In this document: piece by piece, positions 14,556 through 21,083 of the stretch
How positions within the stretch are numbered: the stretch's first letter is position 1
How the letters are laid out: every line of letters begins with the position of its first letter
DNA from: JBGTFE01 sp041747435
GTDB taxonomy: Bacteria > Acidobacteriota > Blastocatellia > Pyrinomonadales > Pyrinomonadaceae
Reading direction: 5' to 3'
NCBI GenBank assembly: GCA_041747435.1
Contig: JBGTFE010000152.1
Span: 1 to 21,083 of the forward strand
DNA: 21,083 nucleotides
Notes under the pieces: model-generated
What the model was told of the DNA's origin: nothing
Database searches by the model: none
Seen by the model: the letters and a program-made list of their open reading frames with translations, nothing else
Position numbers and translations under genes: made by a program

Positions 14556-17324
14556 ATGAATTTTCGACATCCAGCCAAAGCAGTTGCGCTCGCACTTATG
14601 GTTTTTTCCTTGCTGCTTTCCGGCGTTCGGGCGCAAACGGGTCAACTTCCCGCCGGAATTGAAAAAATAACTTCGGTCGAGGGAATCACCGAATATAAAT
14701 TGGCAAACGGCTTGCGCGTTGTCCTTTTTCCCGACGCGACCAAGCAGAATATCACCGTCAATATCGTATATATGGTCGGTTCGCGCCACGAGAATTACGG
14801 CGAAACCGGAATGGCGCATTTGCTGGAACATCTCGTTTTCAAAGGCACGCCAAAACATCCGAACATTCCGGCAGAACTGACGTCGCACGGCGCGAGTCCG
14901 AACGGAACCACCTGGTATGACCGCACAAATTATTTCGAAACTTTTGCCGCCACGGACGCAAATCTCGATTGGGCTCTCGATCTGGAAGCCGACCGAATGA
15001 TCAATTCTTACATCGCGAAAAAAGATCTGGATTCGGAATTTTCGGTCGTTCGCAACGAAATGGAATCGGGTGAAAACAATCCGTTTGGGATTCTGATCGA
15101 GAAAGTTTTAGCGACAGCGTATCAATGGCACAATTACGGAAAAGACACGATCGGCGCGCGCTCGGACGTCGAAAATGTTCCGATCGATCGTCTGCAGGCG
15201 TTTTATAGAAAATATTATCAGCCTGACAACGCCGTGCTCGTCGTTGCCGGAAAGATCGACGAAATGAAAACCCTTAATTTGATCCAGCAAAAATTTGGTT
15301 CGATTCCCAAACCGACTCGCGAGCTTCCGAAGATCTACACCGTCGAGCCGGTTCAGGACGGCGAACGCGCGGTAACCGTGCGGCGCGTCGGCGACACGCA
15401 GCTCGTGATGTCTGGTTATCACATTCCGCCGGGATCGCATCCGGATTTTCCGGCGGTCTTCATAATGGGCAGAATTTTGGCGGACGCGCCTTCGGGAAGA
15501 CTTTACAAAAATCTTGTCGACGCGAAGAAAGCGACCAGTGTTTTTAATTTTGCATTTCAAAACAAAGAACCGAGCTACTCGATCTTTGGCGCCGAGATGG
15601 ACAAAGCCGCGTCGATCGATGCGGCGCGCGACACGCTGATCCAAACCATCGAAAACTTTACACAAACGCCGCCCACAAAAGAAGAAGTCGAGCGATACAA
15701 AGCGGCGGCTTTGAAAAACATCGAGTTGTCGTTAAACGACCCGAACGGCATCGCGACTCAATTTACAAACTGGATCGCGCAGGGCGATTGGCGCTTGTTT
15801 TTCCTATATCGTGACCGGCTGAAAAAGGTAACCGCGGACGATGTTCAGCGAGTCGCAAAAACCTATCTGAAACAGTCAAACCGCACGCTCGGAATGTTTT
15901 ATCCGACCGAAAAGCCTGACCGCGCGGAGATTCCGCAAGTCAGCGATTCCGACCTTTTAGCGATGGTCAAAGATTATAAGGGCGATGCGGCGGTGCCGAT
16001 GGGCGAAGCCTTTGACCCGACTCCGGCAAACATCGAAGGTCGCGTTCAGCGTTGGACGATCGGCGGTTTGAAAGTCGCTTTTATGCCGAAAGAAAATCGC
16101 GGCGATGCCGTGTTCATGCGGCTCAATCTGCGGCTTGGCGACGCGAAAAGTTTGATGAATCGCAGCGTCGCCGGAAGTTTTGTCGGACAAATGCTGATGC
16201 GCGGAACGATGAAAAAATCGCGCCAGCAGATCAAAGACGAGCTTGATCGTTTGAAAGCGCGCGGATCTGTCAGCGGAAACGCGACCATCGCCGGCGCGAC
16301 GATGGAAACAACCCGCGAAAATCTTCCCGAAGTTATCAAACTCGTCGGAGAAATGATGCGCGAATCTAATTTTCCCGAAAATGAATTTGACCAACTCAAA
16401 GCAGAAAGACTGACCGACCTCGACAACGAAAAAAGCGATCCGCAGGGTGTCGCATTCCGCGCGCTCGGCTTGGCATTTAATCGCTATCCGAAGGGCGACG
16501 TTCGTTATGTAATGACTCTGGACGAACAGATTGCCGCCGTTAAAGCGCTGACATTAGACGACGTGAAGAAATTCTACAAAGACTTCTACGGCGCCTCGAG
16601 CGGAGAATTGGCGGTTGTCGGCGACACCGATAAAGCAGCGGTTTCGACTGCCGATCAGGTTTTTGGAAATTGGAAAAGTCCGATCGCATATCAGCGCGCG
16701 CCCGAGGAATATTTTGATATTCCCGCCGGCAATCAATCGTTTGAAACGCCCGATAAAGCAAACGCCTTTTTCCTGGCGCGTTTGAATGTAAAAATGCGTG
16801 ATGACAATGCCGATTATGCAGCCTTTACGATCGGAAACTTTATGCTCGGCGGCGGATTTTTGAATTCGCGTTTGGCAACCAGAATCCGTCAAAAAGAAGG
16901 AATCAGCTACGGCGTCGGCTCGAATTTCGGAGCGAGTCCGCTGGACGAAAGCGGAACATTTAATGCGTTTGCGATCTACGCGCCGCAAAACGTCGGAAAA
17001 CTGGAAGCCGCTTTTAAGGAAGAACTTCAAAAGGTCATCACCGATGGTTTTACGGCGGAAGAATTCGAGCAAGCGAAAGCAGGCTGGCTTCTCAGCCGTC
17101 AACGCAATCGCGGGCAGGACAACACCTTGGTGCAAAGTTTGGCAGGTTATTTGTTCATCAACCGAACTTTTGGCTGGGATGATACGCTTGACAAAAAAGT
17201 TCAGTCGATGACGGTAGAACAAGTGAATGCGGCGATGAAGAAATTCTTAACGCCGGACAAAATTTCCATCTTTAAAGCCGGAGATTTTGCCAAGGCGAAA
17301 AGCGACGCAGCGCCGAAACAATAA
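14556..17324 (+). CDS. Secreted tandem M16 zinc peptidase (insulinase/pitrilysin family)
   Basis: A 922-residue exported peptidase with signal peptide MNFRHPAKAVALALMVFSLL, cleaved near GVRA-Q (26). The N-terminal M16 unit (about 45-480) has the inverted zinc motif HLLEH (88-92) in GMAHLLEHLVFKGT, with the third ligand E168 in VVRNEMESGENNPF, 76 residues after H92 as expected. The C-terminal unit (about 510-915) lacks HxxEH, having FVGQMLMRGTMKKSR at that place. It keeps the substrate-gripping stretch KEGISYGVGSNFGASPL. This is the active-plus-inactive pair of periplasmic M16 enzymes, fused in one chain. GGAGG sits 4 nt before the ATG. It stands as a single transcription unit with its own promoter and terminator. 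Confidence 0.95.
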   Translation: MNFRHPAKAVALALMVFSLLLSGVRAQTGQLPAGIEKITSVEGITEYKLANGLRVVLFPDATKQNITVNIVYMVGSRHENYGETGMAHLLEHLVFKGTPKHPNIPAELTSHGASPNGTTWYDRTNYFETFAATDANLDWALDLEADRMINSYIAKKDLDSEFSVVRNEMESGENNPFGILIEKVLATAYQWHNYGKDTIGARSDVENVPIDRLQAFYRKYYQPDNAVLVVAGKIDEMKTLNLIQQKFGSIPKPTRELPKIYTVEPVQDGERAVTVRRVGDTQLVMSGYHIPPGSHPDFPAVFIMGRILADAPSGRLYKNLVDAKKATSVFNFAFQNKEPSYSIFGAEMDKAASIDAARDTLIQTIENFTQTPPTKEEVERYKAAALKNIELSLNDPNGIATQFTNWIAQGDWRLFFLYRDRLKKVTADDVQRVAKTYLKQSNRTLGMFYPTEKPDRAEIPQVSDSDLLAMVKDYKGDAAVPMGEAFDPTPANIEGRVQRWTIGGLKVAFMPKENRGDAVFMRLNLRLGDAKSLMNRSVAGSFVGQMLMRGTMKKSRQQIKDELDRLKARGSVSGNATIAGATMETTRENLPEVIKLVGEMMRESNFPENEFDQLKAERLTDLDNEKSDPQGVAFRALGLAFNRYPKGDVRYVMTLDEQIAAVKALTLDDVKKFYKDFYGASSGELAVVGDTDKAAVSTADQVFGNWKSPIAYQRAPEEYFDIPAGNQSFETPDKANAFFLARLNVKMRDDNADYAAFTIGNFMLGGGFLNSRLATRIRQKEGISYGVGSNFGASPLDESGTFNAFAIYAPQNVGKLEAAFKEELQKVITDGFTAEEFEQAKAGWLLSRQRNRGQDNTLVQSLAGYLFINRTFGWDDTLDKKVQSMTVEQVNAAMKKFLTPDKISIFKAGDFAKAKSDAAPKQ

Positions 17325-17334
17325 TAACGGAAAG

Positions 17335-17391
17335 CGTAAACGAAAAACTGAGAGCTGTTATCAAAACGGTTCTCAGTTTTTCATTTTTACG
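17335..17391. terminator. Bidirectional terminator between M16 peptidase and yjbQ
   Basis: A perfect 11-bp stem AAAAACTGAGA (17343-17353) and TCTCAGTTTTT (17371-17381), with outer pairing CGTAAA / TTTACG. The plus-strand stem runs into TTTTTCATTTTT. The outer arm overlaps the last codons of the convergent yjbQ gene. Confidence 0.8.
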
Positions 17392-17776
17392 CGATAATTT
17401 TTATTAAAACTTTTCGTTCCCGAGCGCCGTCAAACTCGCAAAGATAAATTCCTTGCCAGCGACCCAGCAGCAATTTTCCGTCCGCAAACGGAACGGTCAC
17501 GCTTGAGCCGACCAAACTGGCTTTAATATGAGCGTCGGAATTGTGTTCAAAATGGCGAAAGCCATCGTAATATTGCGGGATCGTATTTTTCAGAAACAAA
17601 AGCATGTCGCTTTTAACATCGGGATCGGCATTTTCGTTGATCGTCAAACCGCACGTCGTATGCTGCGTGAAAAGAACGCAGATTCCTTCGCCTTCTTCGG
17701 CAATATGTCTTGAAATCTGGTCCGTGATCTCGACCATTTCCTCGCGCTTCGTCGATCGAACCGATATCGTTTGCAT
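17387..17776 (-). CDS. yjbQ: YjbQ/UPF0047 family protein
   Basis: A 129-residue cytoplasmic protein matching UPF0047 (TIGR00149) over its full length. It contains FTQHTTCGLTINENADPDV, HFEHNSDAHIKASLVGSS and LLLGRWQGIYLCEFDGARER, which hold the conserved His/Asp/Asn residues of the presumed active site. Members are annotated as a secondary thiamine-phosphate synthase because they can complement thiE loss; the natural role is unclear. It lies 85 nt downstream of the membrane pyrophosphatase on the same strand, separated by a hairpin. It is convergent with the M16 peptidase. Confidence 0.93.
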   Translation of the reverse strand: MQTISVRSTKREEMVEITDQISRHIAEEGEGICVLFTQHTTCGLTINENADPDVKSDMLLFLKNTIPQYYDGFRHFEHNSDAHIKASLVGSSVTVPFADGKLLLGRWQGIYLCEFDGARERKVLIKIIA

Positions 17777-17799
17777 GAAAATATTTTACCGCAGAAACG

Positions 17800-17838
17800 C
17801 GAAGACACAGAGTTTATAACCATTCCTCTGCGTCTTCG
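17800..17838. repeat. Hairpin repeat between hppA and yjbQ
   Basis: CGAAGACACAGAG (17800-17812) and CTCTGCGTCTTCG (17826-17838) pair at 12 of 13 positions around a 13-nt loop. No T-run follows on the minus strand. The CGCAGAAACGCGAAGACACAG wording resembles another intergenic stretch in this window (GCCGCAAAGAACGCAAAG near 7363), so a dispersed repeat is more likely than a plain terminator. Confidence 0.6.
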
Positions 17839-17861
17839 ATCGATTAAAAAAAATTGTTCCG

Positions 17862-20048
17862 CTACAGCTTCCTCTCAGCCGGAACTTCAACCGTCTGCTC
17901 AATCTGAACTTTCGGAGTTAACTCCGTTTTATGAGCCGCTTTATTTATGCTGATATGCGGAGCGATGATCAGAGCGACGATACTCATCAGCTTGATCAAG
18001 ATATTCATTGATGGTCCGGATGTATCTTTGAACGGATCGCCGACCGTGTCGCCCGTAACGCTCGCTTTATGAGCTTCGCTGCCCTTGTAGTGCATTTCGC
18101 CGTCGATCTCTACGCCGGCTTCGAATGATTTTTTTGCATTGTCCCACGCGCCGCCTGCGTTGTTTTGGAACATTCCCATCAAAACGCCGGAAACCGTCAC
18201 ACCTGCGAGCAATCCGCCGAGAACTTCAGGTCCGAAAGTAAATCCGACGAGAACCGGAGTAATCAGGGCGATCGCGCCCGGAAGCATCATTTCTCTCAAG
18301 GATGCCTTAGTCGAAATGGCGACGCATTTATCGTATTCCGGTTTCGCCTCATACTCCATAATTCCCGGAATTTCTTTGAATTGCCGCCGGACTTCCTGCA
18401 CCATTGCCATTGCTGCTCGACCAACCGCCGCAATACACAGCGAAGAAAAAATAAACGGGATCATTCCGCCGATAAATAAACCCGCCAGAACATCCGCCTT
18501 ATAAATATCGATCGAGCTGATTCCGGCAAGACCGACGTATGCGGCAAACAATGCGAGAGCCGTCAGCGCGGCAGACGCAATGGCAAAACCTTTGCCTGTG
18601 GCGGCGGTCGTGTTTCCGACGGCATCTAAAATATCGGTTCTGGCTCTGACTTCTTTAGGAAGTCGGCTCATTTCGGCAATCCCGCCGGCGTTATCGGAAA
18701 TCGGTCCGAATGCATCGATCGCAAGCTGCATCGCTGTTGTTGCCATCATTCCCGTCGCCGCAATTGCAACGCCGTACAATCCGGCAAAATAATGAGACAC
18801 GTAAATACCAGATGCCAAAACGATGATCGGAATGAAAGTTGATTCCATTCCGACCGAAAGCCCGCCGATAATATTTGTCGCAGCACCGGTATTTGATTGT
18901 CGAACGATCGAATTGACCGGACGCTTGCCCATCGCCGTGTAATATTCGGTGACGATGCTCATTAGCGCGCCGACGATCGATCCAACCAGGATCGCCCAGA
19001 AAACGTCGAGGTTTGTGAAGCTGCGACCCCTCAAAACCATCGTTTCGGGCAGCATCCACATTACCAGGAAAAAACAGGCAATCGTAACTAAAATGATCGA
19101 AGTCCAGTTTCCGAGATTCAGCGCCTTCTGAACATTGCCTTTGTCGTCGGAAATTCTGACAAGAGTAAAACCGATGATAGAAAAAATAATTCCGATTCCG
19201 GCAATCACCATCGGAAGGATCAGCGGCGAAAGACCATTAAAATTATCGGTTACCACGATTTCGCGTCCGAGAACCATCGTGGCAAGAATTGTCGCGACAT
19301 ACGAGCCGAAAAGATCCGCGCCCATTCCGGCAACGTCGCCGACGTTATCGCCGACATTATCCGCGATCGTCGCCGGATTTCTAACGTCGTCTTCGGGAAT
19401 TCCGGCTTCAACTTTACCGACCAGATCAGCGCCAACATCAGCCGCTTTGGTATAAATTCCGCCGCCGACTCTGGCAAAAAGTGCGATCGATTCAGCGCCG
19501 AGAGAAAATCCGGCGAGAACTTCGATGGCTTTTTCCATCTGCACACCGTTCACCGAACCACCGGAGCTGACGACATAAAGATTATAGAAGATAATGAAAA
19601 GCGAACCGAGACCCAAAACGGCAAGTCCGGCGACGCCGAGTCCCATTACCGTACCGCCGGTAAATGCCACTTTCAGCGCATCTTTCAAACTTGTGCGTGC
19701 CGCTTGTGTCGTTCGGACATTTGCTTTGGTCGCAATATTCATCCCGAAATATCCGGCGGTCGCGCTGAACACGGCACCGATCAGAAATGAAATGGCGATC
19801 ACGGGAGATGAAGTTTCCACCAATGTTCCCGACCACGCGAGAAGAGCCGCGGCAATGACCGCATAGATAGACAGAATTTTCCACTCTGCTTTCAGAAACG
19901 CCATCGCGCCTTCGGCGATATAGGTTGAAAGCTCAACCATGTTCGCTTCACCGGTAGGCTGCTTGCTAACCCATGCAGACTGGACCGCCATCACAACTAA
20001 CCCAAAAACCCCTAATGCCGGGATGAGATAAAGAATTGTAGATTCCAT
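17862..20048 (-). CDS. hppA: Membrane-bound ion-pumping pyrophosphatase, K+-dependent type
   Basis: Couples hydrolysis of pyrophosphate to pumping H+ or Na+ out of the cytoplasm. The 728-residue, about 16-helix protein carries the family motifs KAADVGADLVGKVE (201-214), IADNVGDNVGDVAGMGAD (228-245) and, later, FGPISDNAGGIAEM (447-460). K+ dependence is read from GNTTAATGKG (478-487): Ala and Gly stand where K+-independent enzymes have Lys and Thr. The transport-linked Glu of helix 6 (DLYES/DLFET in many members) is absent (DLFGSY), while a Glu occurs earlier at E186 in SLGAESIALF. This suggests the H+-pumping Flavobacterium-like subgroup. No ribosome site is clear before the ATG at 20048, but the N-terminus fits. 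Confidence 0.97.
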   Translation of the reverse strand: MESTILYLIPALGVFGLVVMAVQSAWVSKQPTGEANMVELSTYIAEGAMAFLKAEWKILSIYAVIAAALLAWSGTLVETSSPVIAISFLIGAVFSATAGYFGMNIATKANVRTTQAARTSLKDALKVAFTGGTVMGLGVAGLAVLGLGSLFIIFYNLYVVSSGGSVNGVQMEKAIEVLAGFSLGAESIALFARVGGGIYTKAADVGADLVGKVEAGIPEDDVRNPATIADNVGDNVGDVAGMGADLFGSYVATILATMVLGREIVVTDNFNGLSPLILPMVIAGIGIIFSIIGFTLVRISDDKGNVQKALNLGNWTSIILVTIACFFLVMWMLPETMVLRGRSFTNLDVFWAILVGSIVGALMSIVTEYYTAMGKRPVNSIVRQSNTGAATNIIGGLSVGMESTFIPIIVLASGIYVSHYFAGLYGVAIAATGMMATTAMQLAIDAFGPISDNAGGIAEMSRLPKEVRARTDILDAVGNTTAATGKGFAIASAALTALALFAAYVGLAGISSIDIYKADVLAGLFIGGMIPFIFSSLCIAAVGRAAMAMVQEVRRQFKEIPGIMEYEAKPEYDKCVAISTKASLREMMLPGAIALITPVLVGFTFGPEVLGGLLAGVTVSGVLMGMFQNNAGGAWDNAKKSFEAGVEIDGEMHYKGSEAHKASVTGDTVGDPFKDTSGPSMNILIKLMSIVALIIAPHISINKAAHKTELTPKVQIEQTVEVPAERKL

Positions 20049-20235
20049 TTTGTTAAATTTTTCTAAGTTTTAAAATTACAAAGCTTTAGTTTCGGCTAAC
20101 AAAAAATAAGCACGTCTAAAGCAAAAGGGTAATTATTGCTCATTGAGAAGGAAGATTCAAACCCAGTCGACTGTTCGAGCGCAAAGAAAAGGAAATTTCG
20201 CGAAAGTCGATCACCGCGGTTCGAATTGAGAAAAG
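20049..20235. other. Intergenic leader region of hppA
   Basis: It holds the untranslated region before hppA on the minus strand, AT-rich near the gene. I see no consensus promoter with confidence, no ORF of note and no strong hairpin. The left part (about 20150-20235) has higher GC and no recognisable content. Confidence 0.5.
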
Positions 20236-20440
20236 CTAAGATTTTTCTAAGCAGTTTGTTCTGAGCAAAATTTTTTGGGGCGAATCCCTATAACGGGAGA
20301 TTTGAGCAGAAACTTTTCTGCCGCAGGCTTCGATGCAGGTTTTTACGATTGCCAAACCTAAACCGCTGCCGCCGGTTTGTCTTGCACGGTCTTTTTCTAC
20401 GCGATAGAGCGGATCGAAAATTTGGTTTATTTCATTTTCA
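20236..20440 (-). pseudogene. Remnant of a sensor histidine kinase (C-terminal ATPase domain only)
   Basis: Minus-strand translation gives NEINQIFDPLYRVEKDRARQ and then TGGSGLGLAIVKTCIEACG. These are the F box and G2 box at the end of a HATPase domain in a two-component sensor kinase. Everything upstream (dimerisation His, N box, sensor) is missing: the similarity stops at about 20440, where a different gene fragment begins on the other strand. After KVSAQ the expected NLPxxGFAVKILL is replaced by ISRYRDSPQKILL, as if two small compensating frameshifts had occurred. The open frame formally continues to an ATG at 20559, but that part is antisense to the YHYH fragment. It cannot act as a kinase. 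Confidence 0.75.
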
Positions 20441-20444
20441 TCGG

Positions 20445-20865
20445 CGAGGGCAAGCCGATTGCCTATGCGGTGGATGGTTTTCCTGTTTACGGCGAAACCA
20501 AAGATGAATTGGACGAATATCTCGGAAAATTCAACCCGGATGGTTCGTATCAATATCACACTGTTCGTAAATATCCTTATTTGATCGCCGGAATGCGTGG
20601 CATTGTCCGTTTGGACCCAAATACGTCAGCCCCAGAAAATCAAGTAATTCCGCAGGCAATGACGCGAGGTGTCAGACCCGATCTGCAACCTCTACGCGGT
20701 GCGGAAATAACTGCCTTCGAGCGGGCAGGCAATAATGCTTATTCATTGAGTTATACTCTCAATTCACAGACCTATAAAATCAATTACAGTTGGGACAACA
20801 AAGGACTTTACACTTTTGAATTCGTTAATCCCGATGGAACAACGACGAAAACTTATCAAAGATAA
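20445..20865 (+). pseudogene. Remnant of a YHYH-domain protein (C-terminal part)
   Basis: From about 20449 the plus-strand frame reads GKPIAYAVDGFPVYGE, then DELDEYLGKFNPDGSYQYHT and YPYLIAGMRG. This matches the end of YHYH-domain secreted proteins (IGYAxDGFPIYG...YHYHxTxxYPYxIG); here the name motif is YQYH. A C-terminal stretch of about 85 residues, ending NPDGTTTKTYQR, is not recognised. The start of the frame (ATG 20377) is antisense to the histidine-kinase remnant, and there is no signal peptide or ribosome site, so the real N-terminus is lost. Function of the YHYH domain is not established. It could be an assembly join rather than a genomic deletion. Confidence 0.65.
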
Positions 20866-20886
20866 AATTTCAACGAAAATTTTTGT

Positions 20887-20914
20887 TTCAATTGCTTTTA
20901 ATTGAAGATTTTTC
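20887..20914 (+). terminator. Putative terminator after the YHYH remnant
   Basis: A perfect 7-bp stem TTCAATT / AATTGAA (20887-20893, 20900-20906) with a 6-nt loop, followed by GATTTTTCT. It is AT-rich and therefore weak, but correctly placed 21 nt after the stop at 20865. Confidence 0.45.
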
Positions 20915-20969
20915 TAATGGGATACTTCAAGTATTTTGTCCAATTAATCAGAAGATTATTCTATTGTAT

Positions 20970-21083
20970 TTAACTTAGAATTTTTGACTCAAACCACTCA
21001 TTCAATTCTTCTTTCTTGATAAACTTCTTAAATTCTTTCTTAGTTAATAACAAAACAATTACGTTCCTTGTTAGCCTCGAAAT
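20970..21083 (-). CDS. 3' end of an unidentified AT-rich gene (runs off the window)
   Basis: Read on the minus strand from the last base, a frame stays open for 37 codons to a TAA at 20970-20972. The product ends ...LLLTKKEFKKFIKKEELNEWF-ESKILS, a charged, Lys/Glu-rich, plausibly helical C-terminus. The start lies beyond the window. The composition is clearly more AT-rich than the core genes here, which may mean foreign DNA. It is too short to name a family, and it could be chance in AT-rich sequence. Confidence 0.4.
   Translation of the reverse strand: MSRLTRNVIVLLLTKKEFKKFIKKEELNEWFESKILS

Noticed and set aside
15108..15665. Long minus-strand frame within the M16 peptidase
   Set aside because: A shadow of the strongly supported peptidase; no ribosome site, domain or independent evidence.
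20377..20448. Intact 162-residue secreted protein starting at 20377
   Set aside because: The first 24 codons are antisense to a histidine-kinase remnant, lack a signal peptide and have no family match, so the frame is a chance fusion to a YHYH fragment.

Overview
The window is about 21 kb of ordinary bacterial chromosome with dense genes on both strands. No phage, transposase, CRISPR array, rRNA or tRNA was seen. The gene mix suggests Acidobacteriota, probably class Blastocatellia. It includes secreted DUF4440 proteins with a Thr/Asn-rich lipoprotein linker, a FHA-GAF-adenylate cyclase, a tandem M16 peptidase, a bactofilin, a K+-dependent membrane pyrophosphatase, and GCTCCGT-type palindromic intergenic repeats. 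This placement is inference; no marker RNA is present.

Layout. 1-1043 is the C-terminal third of SecA, ending in a terminator. 1140-2311 is a promoter driving a small membrane protein that overlaps a DUF2461 gene. 2373-4110 (minus) holds two exported DUF4440/NTF2-like proteins, each with a strong TTGACT-17-TATAA promoter. 4332-10315 (minus) is a signalling block: FHA-GAF-cyclase, divergent MreB, M50 site-2 protease with CBS domains, diadenylate cyclase CdaA, and CdaR. 10389-12495 is a cysteine desulfurase convergent with, and overlapping, the tRNA thiolase TtcA. 12641-14381 (plus) is a bactofilin, a nested palindromic repeat, an arginyl/leucyl-transferase-like protein without its usual cysteines, and a tiny CxxC-CxxC protein. 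14556-17324 is a secreted tandem M16 peptidase. 17387-20048 (minus) is YjbQ and the membrane pyrophosphatase.

The last kilobase is disturbed. A minus-strand C-terminal histidine-kinase remnant and a plus-strand C-terminal YHYH-protein remnant meet head to head near 20440. They are followed by AT-rich DNA carrying the 3' end of another minus-strand gene at the window edge.

Functional threads. There is nucleotide second-messenger synthesis (predicted cAMP and c-di-AMP) beside cell-shape and envelope proteins (MreB-like, bactofilin, CdaR, site-2 protease). There is also sulfur delivery to tRNA (cysteine desulfurase plus TtcA). I found no convincing wholly new multi-gene system. The best leads are the cysteine-less transferase with its zinc-ribbon neighbour, the nested palindrome, the promoter pair of the DUF4440 paralogues, the transport type of the pyrophosphatase, and the broken 3' end.
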